63,221 nucleotides of DNA, taken from contig JAIPMN010002473.1 of NCBI GenBank assembly GCA_020650975.1, positions 1 through 63,221 of the forward strand, in the 5' to 3' direction. This DNA comes from Apostichopus californicus. Taxonomy: Eukaryota > Echinodermata > Holothuroidea > Aspidochirotida > Stichopodidae. Both the position numbers and the translations under genes were made by a program. The notes beneath the pieces were generated by a model, which saw nothing but the letters and a program-made list of their open reading frames with translations, did no database searches and was not told where the DNA came from. How positions within the stretch are numbered: position 1 is the stretch's first letter; every line of letters begins with the position of its first letter. This document shows positions 48,249-61,092 of this stretch, one piece after another.

Positions 48249-51200
48249 TGATGGAACCGGTAGCTTGACACAGATGCATCGAGGGGCAGCTATCGCATCA
48301 TGGATGATGACATTCCTCTCTAAAGGGGGAGAGTACCCCAACAAGTTCGTCCCCATAAATGGAAGGTAGACGTCTTCGTCCTCCAATCTCCTCCTCCTCA
48401 GCAGCCCGACCTGGTTTCTCCGTTGGTCGCTCGTCTTCATTTTCCGCGGGGAGTTTCTCTTTATTCTATCGACCAACGGGTGAACTAAACCCCTGACCAT
48501 GGCTTGACCTTGCCTAAGACCCATCTCAGATGGAGAGTCCTTCGTCCGGTTACCGTGACCATCTTCATCATCTCTTCTGACTGTTCTTGTCAGTCTGAAT
48601 ACATGCCATGGTCTCCAACCTTTGGAATTTCCCTTCTCTCCACTCGATCCATCGATACCTGACGAGCCTGTCATTTCGTTTGGCATATCTGTGTGCTCCA
48701 GGAACTGGATCATATCATCCATTTTCCTGTGGTCCAGGTGTTTCTTTTCCAATACTGCTTGTATGGCGGTGACATTTTCCTCCTGTGATAAGGGAGGTGT
48801 GTCAATGCTCCTCTGTACCCCACAAGAAGATGCCATCGGCTCCCAATACTCCAACCTGTAGTCCTTATTGATCTCGGCCTCCACATGCATAGGTTCGACT
48901 TTTACCTCATCACCAAGGACCATGAAATCCATGAATCCTTTCACAAACTTTGGTGTTTGTAATTTCATTCCCAAGAAGTTGCTACCATCGTCTGGAACTC
49001 TGGACATCAACCTAGAAACGATTGTCGTGTCTGGGAGGAAAGAGTTATCATCGACCTTTTGTGAAACATAGAAGAGGACATCTTGAACATGTTTGGTGTT
49101 TTGCAGGTTTCCAGCTTCGACAAGACTTTTCAGACTGTCTGCAATCTTATTCCACTCTTCCTCCTCCTTCTTCTGGTCATCGGATACCACCGTCTCCTGT
49201 GGGTACATCATGGCATCGACACCATCTTCCAAATAATTCAGGACTTCTTGGATTCTGAATGGATCTTTCCTCTTCCGGTTGATCATCTGTCTGAGGCTTT
49301 GAAAAATTCCCCCAGTCTCCTCCAGAACGAGACATTCCTCTACCGCCTCTTCATCTTCTTTGAAATCTGTCTCATCGACTCTTCCACGGTCCAGAAATGG
49401 TAACTTCTCTCCGAGGGCATCTGTCAATTTCAACTGCACTTCAGTATTCCTCTGATCCCTCTCTTGCAGTTTGTAATCTACTGAGTCGCTGCTAGTGACA
49501 CCCGGTTTCATCTTCTCTTTCCATGTATCACTGCCATCAGGATGATTAACTAATTTCCAGAATTTCAGAGTATTCCTAAACTTACGTTGATGTTCTTCGA
49601 TCTCTTCCTTGGAAATGCCCTCCGATGTCTGGTCCGCAGGCAAACTTTCCCTGTTCTCCGGACACACTGACGAATCGACTCCTCTATCCCCACCTTGGTC
49701 TTTCTTTGTCATACATGGAACTAATTCATGGAATGTCTTTAAGCTACTGCTAACATATCTGCACTCGGACAAGACATCAGATTCATTAACAAATGAACAC
49801 ACCTCTTCCATCTGGGAAGTTGGTTCTCTAACTCCAGAAGGAAAGTCACAAACTTCATCCTCTACTTCCAATGGATGTTCCTCTTTTCCAAATGAAATGT
49901 CCCTTTCCTTGCCGACTTCATTTTCGAGGACATCACCACTGTCAGACGTCTTCAGCATAACACAGAGCACATCACTCTTCACAACTGGCAATGTCCATCG
50001 GTGAACATCGTCAACTAGAGAACAACTTTCCTCTCTGGTCGCTAAATTCTTTTCGACATCCTCTTTCGATTGGCCATCATTGCCATGACTATTTAAGTTG
50101 GAATGATCATCAACAGGTATATTCTCCACAACTGGAGATATATTGATTATCTGTCCACTATTTTGTATTTCCTGCTTATAACCTATATCTGGCTGCTCTC
50201 TCAAAGGTGCGTGACTCGATGCTGTACCTTTCTTCAACACACGTACCAGTTTACTGATATTTGATGAAGGTAGAATCTTTTCCATCTCCAACTCTTCCAG
50301 GAATGAAGGTTCTTCATCTTCGTCTTCCAACTGCATCATGACTTCTTTGATTTTGTGTCTAAGATAGTCTGCCTTTGATGGAAACCCATAGAATCCATCT
50401 CCTTGAGCACCAACAGGTTCCTCTGACATCATCGGTACCTTCTTCTCAGAAGAAGAGAAAATCCCCTTACCACTCATTTTCTCTGTCGGTTGTGAATTTT
50501 TATGTAACTCGTCAGATTTATTAAACTCAGATTTCTCTTTCATTTTCTCGTTCAAACTTTGGTCATCCAGAGCTCCTTGAGAATCTGTCAGATTTTTTGT
50601 CACATCTTGTATCGTGTCCTCTGCAACTGATTTTCTCCCATGTCCAGGTGATTCATCTCCATGCAAGCTCTGAACCTGTTCAACATCTGCTTTTACAAAC
50701 TGTCTGCAATCTGGCAGACACATTTCTTCATTCACCAATTCAGAACTGCATACCTCTGTGGAGGGCTTTTGTAAATCGATATACAATGGTCGACTCCAAG
50801 TGAGTTCTGAGTAATCTTTAGTATACTTATTCCGATCTGATCCCTTTATCTGTTCTTCAGGCTGAGATTTGCAAGATACATCTCCAAAAACATCCCCCAC
50901 TTCCAAATCTTCATGTGGTCCACCACCAGACGACCCAATGTCTATTGTCACAGAACTGGACATCTTGGAGGGATAGGAGATTTCATCATCTACTTCCAAA
51001 TCTTCATGTGATCCACCACCAGACGACCCAATGTCAATTGTTACAGAACTGGACATCTTGGAGGGATAGGAGATTTCATTATCAATATCGAGACATTCGT
51101 GTTCTGGTGCCATCATAACATAAAAGATATAATCATTGACCACATCTGGCATAACCTCTGACGCATTTTCATTCTCTTCAGCATCTTGCTGTACAACTTC

Positions 51201-52760
51201 ATCGGAGGAACTATTAACAGATTCTCCTTCAGAAGATACACTTCCGTATTGAACTGAGCTATGCTGTGATCCAGGGTTAGGATCATTCTCAATATTATCG
51301 TCAACATATGATGGTGTGAGATCCATACCAACCATGCTGCTGCCAACGTGAGTGTCAGCACCACTTTCTAAACAGCTTTCTATTTGATCTTGCACCATAG
51401 GACCAACCAGATCGATAACTATGTCACTTCTTTCTAGCGGCTTCATATCATCATCTGTCACACAATCATCACCAGTTTCAATGACTATATCTTTAGAGTT
51501 CAATAATACATACCGTGGCATCATGCCAGACACAGAATCAGCACTTGAAGAGACCACAGGGGCAATCTGAAAATCAAACTTGCCCGTTTCTGTCGGACAT
51601 ACCTCCATGATTGAGTTTTCTTCTTCAGCAAATGACTCATTGACGACTTCACCTTCATCAGACACAAAGCTGTCTTGAACTGAGTTACCTGGCTGGTCAG
51701 AGTTGAGTGTACTCTGAAGAATATCATAATAGGATGGTGTCATATCTGTACATGTTGCATATGATGGAATGGCATCTGTGTATGATGGTGTGACCTCTGT
51801 TCCAACGATCACATTGTCAAAATCAAAGCTACAACTATTGCTTGTCACTTCTTCTCCTCCTTGAGCTGGTACAACAGGACTGGTCACTTTGACCGCCACT
51901 ACACCTCTCTCCAAAGGCTGAGTCTGCTCAACAAGAACCCAATCCTTATCCCCTTCAGAGTTTTCAACAGAATTCTGCAACTCCTGCTGCGACATTTGAC
52001 AAACAGGATCACGACTTGAAGGAGCACTAAGGGCAAGCACAAGATCCATCTCGTTCTGACATACCTCAATATCACGGACACTGTCCAGCCCGTCGGTCAC
52101 CATCACCTCTTCTTCTGAAACAAAACTAAATCTCCCCAGTTTTACGTCCTCAGCACTTTCTAAGAAGTTGTCGAATGGCTGTCCATTACCTTCACAAGAT
52201 GGAAGAGACTGCGACATGTGACAAACAGGATCACGACTTGAAGGAGCACTAGGGGCAAGAACGAGATCCATCTCGTTCGTTTCTGTCTGACATACCTCAA
52301 TATCACGGACGCTGTCCAGCTCTTCTGTCACAATCACCTCTTCTTCTGAAACAAAACTAAATCCCCCCAATTTTACGTTCTCCGCACTTTCTATGAAGTT
52401 GTCAAATGGCTGTCCATTACCTTCACAGGATGGCAGAGCATCTCCTCCGCCATCAGCTATCGATTTCTTCAAGTCGATGACATACAAGGGTTGGCTTTGA
52501 TCAGCATTCCCATTGAAGCAGAACCCAGTATCATAAAGACCATTTCCAACAATCGGAACTGTATTCATCACATGTTCTCTCTTATCTTCCAATATAGTGC
52601 CACGGTCACTAGCGACCGCTTCCAATGTATGTGATTTCTCTCTACAATTTGCTTCCGAGACCTCAAGTTGCTCTGAAAGAGCAGGAAGTTTATTATCTAA
52701 AGAGTTATCCCATGATTTCAAAGTAAGGGAAACTCTCTTGCTTTTCATTTCCATTGGCAT
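48249..52760 (-). CDS. Giant 5' coding exon of the EPLIN/LIMA1-like gene
   Basis: This single exon encodes 1504 residues from an ATG at 52760, in an A-at-minus-3 context with an in-frame TAA 18 bases upstream. It ends at a GTAAGA donor (48248-48243) in phase 0, matching the acidic exon at 41382. The protein is rich in Ser, Glu, Asp and Val, with no signal peptide or membrane segment. Visible structure: a near-perfect ~75-residue tandem repeat (about residues 109-184 and 186-258), four PSY motifs (three of them TPSY), a 31-residue tandem repeat containing EISYPSKMSSS (DNA about 50915-51100), predicted helical stretches in the last 500 residues (for example VLNYLEDG, VLFYVSQK, MIQFLEHT) and a basic stretch with RNSPRKMK and LLRRRR near the end. 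I recognise no catalytic domain. Assignment to the LIM gene rests on strand, phase match and absence of another acceptor. It is probably a disordered N-terminal extension. Human EPLIN is far shorter and has no equivalent I know of, so an independent neighbouring gene is the alternative. Confidence 0.85.
50910..51105 (-). repeat. Intra-exonic 31-codon tandem repeat
   Basis: EISYPSKMSSSVTIDIGSSG followed by GG and an acidic linker (HEDLEVDD) occurs twice in direct succession, with nearly identical DNA. It sits in the middle of the giant exon. Confidence 0.9.
51984..52436 (-). repeat. Intra-exonic tandem duplication (~75 codons)
   Basis: There are two adjacent in-frame copies beginning LPSCEGNGQPFDNF and ending in a DPVC-MSQ motif, differing at few positions. 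One copy lacks two or three residues (QTETNEMD versus QNEMD). High DNA similarity suggests a recent event. Confidence 0.9.
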
Positions 52761-55700
52761 GTTGTCAACTTCTTTGCTTTACTTTTCTTCCAGCAAAAAT
52801 CTGTTTTGTCTCATGCAACCAGCTTGAGTTCTTGTGGGAAAGCTATATTTCCAAGAACTTATTAAGTCTTAGATATGAACGTGTGGTTTTCCTAGGTCAG
52901 AGTTAGGCAAATTTCACTTTACCTAAGAACTTTATATTGAAGGGAATGTTTGAAAATGGTTGTATGTCCTTGCACCAATTGTGTTAAAGCAATTTTTTCA
53001 CAAATATGGTCTATAGTGTAGGGATAAACAAGTTCCAAGGGAAAATGCCAATTAAAGTTTTGTCCAAATACCACTGATTATAACCATTCAGAACAAATTC
53101 CAAAACAAAATCCCTTTACAATAGTTACAGTGAAGTTTTGCTGCTTCAACTTCCTCTTTTCATCTGATATGTAAGAGACACACTCAGAGATTGAGAGTAT
53201 ACCCAAAATGTCTTTTACCTGGTAACAAGATTGTTTAATCAATTGACTGAATGTAAAAGGTGAAAATGTAAAGTTCTAACAGGCTGTAACAGATCGGAAG
53301 TATGCTTTTCAAGCCTGTCAGTGCTTTGGATATGAACTCATGGATCTTTTATATTTCCACAAATGCAAAGATCCTTTCACAAATTTAAATACAGTGCTCC
53401 CTCCCACCTGCAGGTTTGCATGCAAATCACAAACGAATGACCATGCATCCAAATAATTTATAAATTACAGCAGTACTCCAGTCTGAGATCAATGAAGAAC
53501 GTGAACCACAATATATGTTATTTATATTCCCTCCAAGAAAAAAATCTCCAGATCCTATGTAGTCTTCAAACCAGGGGCAAATGTAGAACCTTTCCTCAAA
53601 TGATTATCAACTCAGAAAGAATCCAAAATACTTCCAAATACAGAAGTTCTGTATAAAAGGAATGTTCCTAAATAATTTCCACGGCTTTATTTATTTACAG
53701 GACTGGTCCTGAACAAATCACTTCAGTCTTAAATTTGGATACAAATAACCTCAAAATCCTTCCTGATTTAAGATCTGTACAAGAAACACTTTATAAATCC
53801 TCAAGAGAAGCAGTATACCAACAAGTACAAGTAACGAAGTTCAGTGAGCAAGAAGACCCACAAGTCAGACACTATAAGAACTTTGTAACAGTTAAGTACT
53901 GTGTCTTAAACACACACTTTGAACTTGTCTAGATGACCAGATTCAACCTCTTACAAGCTTAGAGAGCACACATCAATAAAAGTGGCAAAAAGACCCTGAT
54001 TAATTGGAACAGGCTTCTTGCCCTCTTAGAAACTGCAGAAAATCCAACTATTGATAGTTACTTTTTTTTTATGATGGTCTTAATCCTCTCATGTTCTTGT
54101 ATTAGGAATAGATTGGCAGAGTCACTCAAGCGGATAATCCCATCCAGCCACAATGAGGCTTAACAAGACCCCAGTCATGATAGAAGCATAATTGAGTTGT
54201 TAAAGTAATGAATAGGTTAAATGTTTTCTCTACTTGACAATGGGTAGGCATTGGAACCCTCCCAGGTATATGGTCTAGCAAGTAACTTAGGGTTTATAAT
54301 AGACATGTCTGTGTTAAGTAGAAGATCTCCAAGAATTCTACCTAGAAGCAAAGTTGCACTGTTGCTGTACAGAGCATGACATTGATAGGCAGGACGACAC
54401 ATCTACATTTGTAGTAAATTAGATTGTATCTGAATACAACTTGAGAAATGTTGGTAGAATGGAGGATGCTTTAAAACATGTATGCAAACATTGTGCCATA
54501 TTTTGCAACTTTTGAAAAGATGAATGAACTGTTTCGACTGTTTACAGTAGTTGTACCAAAGATATATGCTGCAAATACATTTATGTGAGTATACTGTATA
54601 CTAGAATTTTTTTGTTTCATGTTCTGTCTCCCAATGGGGGGGGGGTGGGGAGGGGACGATTCCTCTGATTATTTTGTGAAGGAGGTGCTAACTTCCCCCC
54701 AAAGTATGCATGGTTGCACCCCCTGGTATTGAATATTTATCCAAATCAGCTGCAAAAGCTGCCTTAAGACACAATACTCAGTGTATTAGTAACAACTAAT
54801 TTATATGCAGAATAAAATGATTGCATCAAGAGTATAAATTACAATTTACGAGGAGGAAGAAGGATGGGGGGAGGGGAGGGGGGAGGTTGTATTACTAGGA
54901 CAAAGACTCCCTACACTCAAGACTTGTTCACCATATACACACAACCTCACTGAATTCTCTCTCACTCCAGCAGCAGTCCTTATAACTGTAACTAACAATA
55001 TTAATTAGTCAGTTATAAACCTCATTAATTACATATTTATCATAACCCTTTGTATAATTCTCTCCCCTTCATTTTTTCCTTCAAATCATAATATCTCATT
55101 TCTCCATGTGTCCAAACTTGACATGTAAACTTTACCACATGTTATTTTGAAAGTTTTGCCAATCAGAGCAGAGAAATTTCCCAAAATGTTTGAATTGCTT
55201 CGTTTAATCGACTGCAGACCTAATTGCCTCCTTTTATTGCTTATTTCCCTCCTTAAACTGTTAATATTCCCCATTTCATGTCTCATCAACACCCATTTAT
55301 GACGATGCCTTTCCAAAGGTTCCACATAGCCAATGAAGCTTATTTATGTGACACCCTATCGAATCTAGAAAGCAGATGCTGTCATTTCTAAAGCAGATGT
55401 TCCTAGAGAGTTTAAACTCCAACTAATGCACCAAAAATGTGACAAAGACTGGCTATCAGATCAATTATTTAAAAGTCAACCGATCAGGAAACTTCCGATA
55501 AAATAATGTTTGAAGGAAAATTCTGTGGATGCATGACACTATGGAGGTAAAGCAGACCTCCATGATGACACAGATGAGGATCTGTACAGTTCTGCCTTAT
55601 GTTGCTAATTAATAACCACATGGAAAGAACATCAGATGAACAGAGTTTAATAGACTATAGTTATAATGAAATACTGCCACCAACTTTTCAAACAAGCAGT

Positions 55701-56342
55701 ATAGTCATACACACACATACTACACACCTCTAATTTTTCATGTGTAATTTACAGTCGTAATAACTGGTTTGGACCGACAAAACTGGGTTCAACATCCTTA
55801 ACTTATGACAGGGCAGATAGGTATGTCACAAACATACAGGACTATAGGATGAAATAACCAGTGTGCTGTAACAATGCCAAATGGTATTTCAAACATTCAG
55901 TAAAGACCTTGTTTGTTTTTTGTCACCCTTGATGACAGAATAATCCAAAGGCATATTATGATTGTCAAACACAATATGTAAACAGAAATTCTATAAATGA
56001 AAAAAGTGTTTTAATGTGTCTTTTTCAAAAACAATTTTTTTTTTTATATTTGACCATTTTATCATATATCTGAGAAACAGTACTTTCAAAGACCAATTGA
56101 AACAATTTTTAGCATACTTGGGTTGAACATATATTAAAGAGCTTCCAAAGTCAGTACTGTTTACGATACCAGTGACACTGTATATTGGAAGAAGGACACT
56201 TCTGACAGATTTTAGCAGAAACAGCTCTGGAACATTGGGCAGTCAGTCACACATACTGATACAGTAATCTCACATGCATCTACACTGTACAATTTTAAAC
56301 TGGAACTATTTAATTTTTGATGAAATGTTTCATGAATATTCA

Positions 56343-56680
56343 TTAAAGGCATTGAAGACTCGCCCCAATTTGTGTGCCGCGCTCTGAAAAAGTTAACCTT
56401 CCATTGCTTGCAAGTGAAGTTTTCTGCTTGTCGCTACAAAATGCAGACAGTAATGAAACGTGATACCTTGTTATCTTTTATCTAGACCTGAGATGTCCAC
56501 GCTGCTATGTACACTGTGTTGTGGGTATTGACTGTAGCTGTATGTATTGACTGTACTAGTGTCTAATTACCGACGGTAGCAAGCTGTGTGTGTATTTTCT
56601 GGGATCGATGGTGGTGTCTAACATTTCTGTTACACCTTATTCAAAACGTTTCTTTGTGCGCGAGTCTTCACACCCTTTAG
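56343..56680 (-). mobile_element. MITE family A, copy 3 (inverted)
   Basis: Same family in opposite orientation: TTAAAGGCATTGAAGACTCG on the left, CGAGTCTTCACACCCTTTAG on the right. It is slightly shorter than copy 2. It lies upstream of the gene. Confidence 0.85.
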
Positions 56681-57345
56681 GTGATTTTTACCTTCAATGC
56701 AATGTGAATAAACAATACAGTTAACTACCGTACTGTATGTCAGAAACATGACACATGTCACATATATTTGCATACATGTGAATACTTATAATGCATTCAT
56801 AACTCTACTGTAGAATCTTTCACTAATTGCTGTTTATAACTAAGTTACTTTCATTTTTTCATCCATAGAAAAGCAATTCTTTGCTATTTTAATAACGGCG
56901 AAAGCGAAAGTTACGTGACAATTAAAAACGGAGCATTGATGCAGTAAAAATATGAATAAAACATTAATGACATAAAAAGGTTATCTAATTCATTGTCTAG
57001 ATTGTAAAACGTGCGAAATTGCAAATAACAAAGCTACAGCTTTCAGTTTTAACTAAGTTCTTGAGCTATTGTATCAGCTCAGTTAAAAATAACTCTCTCT
57101 TCTCCACAGTACTGTACTGTACATATTTCAGATCTCCAGGTATTTCCTTGTATCGTAGACTTTGTAATGTCTTCCGAAAACAAATCAGGTTTGAGGAAGA
57201 TCAAACTATAAAGTATATTGTGTTTAAACATGTATGATAATTATATCTTTGGAGATATCACTTTTAAATGTTTTTTTTTTCTTCTTCTTTTTTCCCGTCT
57301 TTTTCTTTCCTTCTTTCACTTTGTTCCTTTTTTTTTAGTACAGTA

Positions 57346-57435
57346 TAGTGTACAGTACAGTACTTCACAGCACAATACAGTACAATACAGTACTGTACTG
57401 TACTATACTGTACTGTACAGTACAGTACAGTAGCA
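57346..57435. repeat. TACAG/TACTG simple repeat, left block
   Basis: Mixed TACAG and TACTG units are mutually inverse (GTACTGTACAGTAC) and so self-complementary. The block flanks a MITE-like insert, and the array resumes at 57897. Confidence 0.9.
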
Positions 57436-57443
57436 TGGGCATG

Positions 57444-57871
57444 GACAATTCCGGACACCTAAGCCTTAAAACACCCCAAAACTATATCTTCTGGTATAAA
57501 TCACCTGAAAATATACTTGATATGGTGGGAGAAGTGTGTTATATTACGATACACGGCCAAAATTTCTTTCCTGCAAACTGTTTTCACGTTGTATTCCAAG
57601 AAGATTCTTGTGATTGTGGAACTGGTATTTCTTTGCTAGAGTATTGCTAATTTTCGGACACACAGTCCCACAGTGTGGCGCTGATGATAAAATTGGTGGC
57701 GCAGTTGCTCTTTCAGTAATTATAACAGACTTCATAGATCTCCGTCGTTTTATTGACAAATGTAAGTATTTACTTGCACACGGGTCATTTCGTACTTTTT
57801 GGTGAAATTTGGCTCTTCCTGTAGGTTGTCATGGTGAAATCGTGCATTTCTTAGGGGTGTCCGAAATTGTC
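57444..57871. mobile_element. MITE-like element B inside GTAC simple repeat
   Basis: The left end is GACAATTCCGGACACCTAAG. The right end read inward is GACAATTTCGGACACCCCTA, so there are ~20-bp imperfect terminal inverted repeats. A second CCGAAAT-type motif lies just outside the right end (57877-57885). The interior of ~390 bp has no recognised protein. TACTG/TACAG arrays lie on both sides. Confidence 0.7.
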
Positions 57872-57896
57872 AGTGTTCCGAAATTAGCGATACTGA

Positions 57897-58290
57897 CTAT
57901 ACTGTACAGTACAGTAATGTACTGTATTGTACTGTACTGTACTGTACACTGTATTGTTCACTGTACTGTACAGTACTGTACTGTATAGTACTGTACTGTA
58001 CTGTAAGTACTGTACTGTACAATACAGTACAGTACTGTACTGTACTGTACTGTACAGTACAGTACAATACAGTACAGTACAGTACAGTACTGTACTGTAC
58101 AGTACTGTACAGTACTGTACAGTACTGTAGTGTATTGTACAGTATTTTACAGTACAGTACAGTACTTTATAGTACAGAACTGTACTGTATTGTACAGTAC
58201 TATACTGTACTGTACAATACAGTGTACAGTACTACACAGCACAATACAGTACAGTACTGTATGTATACTGTACTGCACAGTACTGTGATG
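57897..58290. repeat. TACTG/TACAG simple repeat, right block
   Basis: About 390 bp of TACTG and TACAG units, locally palindromic at every switch (GTACTGTACAGTAC). It could form cruciform or hairpin structures. Open frames through it (YCTVLYSTVQ) are artefacts. Confidence 0.95.
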
Positions 58291-58600
58291 TAAATGAAGA
58301 TTTTCTTACCTTGCAGGCCCCTATTTATACACCTGAAATTATAGAACCTTGCTAAAAAGGACACAGCATAAATTGATGGAACCACTACTCAAACTTGCAA
58401 CCCATACTATAGAACGCCTAGGATCACCTACAGTACAGTACTACTATACTGTAAATGAATATTTTGTACCTTGCAGGGCCCAGTTTATATACCTGAGAAT
58501 TAAAAAACCTTGCTTAAAGGACACAGCATAAATTGATGGAACCACCATTCAAACTTGCACCCTATACTGCAGATCGCAGGTCCATCGCCTAGGCTTAACC
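58291..58600. repeat. ~163-bp tandem duplication
   Basis: GTAAATGAA-ATTTT, TACCTTGCAGG, ACACAGCATAAATTGATGGA, ACCAC-ATTCAAACTTGCA and CGCCTAGG occur twice (from 58293 and 58451). Confidence 0.9.
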
Positions 58601-59105
58601 GCTTGACGAAAATTGAACCATCAAAACATAAGTCCCAGTCACCTGTGTTTGCATGCACTGCTGATGCAGCATTTACCATGTACACATATGTAGATATTAG
58701 TATTTAATGTAATACAGCACTCATTCTTCCATTCCAACCTTTCACAAAACCCTTTCCCATGCACATCCTCCTCCAACAACTCATAAAAATGTTAGTTTCA
58801 TCTCACCAAGGTTCAAATTCTCTCTAGGGATGACCAGGTAATATAAAATACAGAAAACATAAGAGCCAGTTTATCTGATTTCAACATACCGTTTTTTTAG
58901 TCTATATATAGATATGTACAAGTACCCTTGTCCCACATTTGAGAGAAAGAAAAAAAGGGGGAAAAAATAAGAAAGAGACGCTGATTTTTTCAGAGAAAAG
59001 GCGATGCAGGTAATGTAATTACTCATGAGTCCTTTATGACATCGTAATCTTCCTTACATCTGTTCGTCCACACTTTTATCCTTCTTTGTCTGTTCTGTGA
59101 CTCAC

Positions 59106-59240
59106 AAAGTGCTGACAAACAGACCGACAGTCCTAGCCCTCCAGACATGTTTCCCCCAGACAAAGTTCGCGCCGTCTGGGCAGAAACCGCACGGAAACCG
59201 CACGGCTAAATAAGGAAGACCAAGATATATATATAATATA
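59106..59240 (-). promoter_or_regulatory. Candidate 5' regulatory or first-exon region of the long isoform
   Basis: A CpG-bearing block has two direct repeats of GAAACCGCACG (plus strand, about 59184-59206), a CCTTATTTAG motif on the minus strand (one mismatch from an SRF CArG box) and a GTGAGT donor at 59105-59100. It lies 6.4 kb upstream of the giant exon, which has no obvious promoter of its own. This is inference only. Confidence 0.15.
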
Positions 59241-60884
59241 TATTATTCACAAAAACCAAAAAATTCTCTTTCTCTGTGTACATTAAGCCAACTGTACACA
59301 TTTTAAGCCTTCACTTTTTTTGACACATAATAATCAAGAGTAATATACTGAGGGGGAGAGTTCGCACTTGAATTACGACGGGAAACCAGCAAGCGAGAGA
59401 GGGTGAAATTCTCATTTGAGCTAATTAGATCTTGCTCTGAAGGCAGTTTATAGTATTTGGTTTTGTTTGTTTGGAGGGAAACCCTTTGACTGGGTGATTA
59501 ATATCGGAAGGGGGGGGGGGGGAGGCTAGATGAGACAGACTGAGTCATGTCAATAAATGATGTCTGAAGCTCTAAGTACTATATCTAGAAAAGAGAATGA
59601 GGTTAGCTAAACAGTTTGTTGGCTGCATGAGGGCTTGAACTTGCAATGGGGTTAAATGAAGAGATGGCATTGTGGTTTATAATATGTACAGTCATATATT
59701 AGGGAATGGCAGCTCTGACTGTGATGACATGGTTCTATAATTGTCTTGGGGAAATTTAGACACATTAGATGAACGGGGGCCTAATTGTTGCTTAAAATGT
59801 TTAATACACAATGTGTAGGTTTGGATATCCTATCACAGTTTCCTGGTCTTTGTATCCAACTTAAATACCACTCTGTATTTTTAACGATGGTTGTCATAAT
59901 CAGATATAAAGTTCTGTGGGGAATTAGACCTTATCATATGAAAGGGCCTAATTGTTGCTTAGTTTTAATACACAAAATTTAATACACAAAAATTTAGTTG
60001 AGAATTTGGGGGAATCATGAATCACTCGATCGCTTAACTCTCAAAAGTCTCTAGAGGCGGGTGTCTTATGTTTGATCTTGCAAAATTTTTGGTAAACCAA
60101 TTATTTTGAGAAATTTATACTAATTATGATACTCAGTAGGTTTGGTAAAATTCCCAAAACATTTCAAGTCCTGCTTCCATAGATCTCTGTCTGAGGTCAG
60201 AGGTCAAATAGTACTGCTTGTAAAGGTCACCCAACCAATATTTATACCATCAACATCAATCCTCTAGAATCAAAACTACTTAATACTCTTTACTCCAAAT
60301 AGGTCATACGCCAAACCGACTCATGCATGTAGAGTTTATACAGCCAATTATGCCCTAGAAATCCATTTCAAACTTAAACAAAACATTTCCTGCCTAAACA
60401 AAAAACTTATTCATTATAGTTTTTTAAATCTAGGTTGTATAACTTCATAGTCGGCTTCAAAATCGGTCAATATCTTTTCAGAGATGCAAACTGAAATATC
60501 TATATATCTACTGTAGAATAAAATTCATCTTGAAAAGTAATCAACTGGATTTATATACAGTACACCAGGGTCACTGGATGGACGGACATGGTCTTTCAGT
60601 AGAACGAGTTCATTCGTACTGTGGGACACCGACACTTTATAGAGTTTATTGTGTTTAGCAAGAAAGTTAAAGCAGACACCAAAGGTGATACAACCAGAAT
60701 GCAAAAATGCATTGTGGTTTCCATGATTAAATATAAGCAGTTTTCTTCATGAATCTGACGTCATGTATAGTGAGGGTGTACAACATACTGAATCTTAGTA
60801 ATACAGTGAAAAGCAGTGTGTGATGTGACAAACAATAAATTCACAATTGACACAGGCTGTCCTGAAATGACCATTGACCTCAAC

Positions 60885-61092
60885 AACAGGCTTCTTGTAC
60901 TCAATGTGATAGATACATGGTCAACATACTAAATATGACATCTGTCCTTGTAGAAATATTGTGTAAAACATGGTCTTCACAATTTGACCCCTGGTGAACT
61001 GAAACGAACAAATTGACCTCTGCCCACAACATTAGGCTTCTTGTACTCAATGTGAGTACAATATAACGTCTCAAATATGCGATCTGTCCAAA
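60885..61092. repeat. ~145-bp tandem duplication
   Basis: AACA-TAGGCTTCTTGTACTC, AATGTGA, ATAC or ACAATA, AAATATG and ATCTGTCC occur in order at 60885 and 61028. Confidence 0.65.

Noticed and set aside
55086-55325. 79-codon minus frame MEPLERHRHKWVLMRHEMGN
   Set aside because: No homology recognised, no repeat or splice context; compatible with chance in AT-rich DNA.
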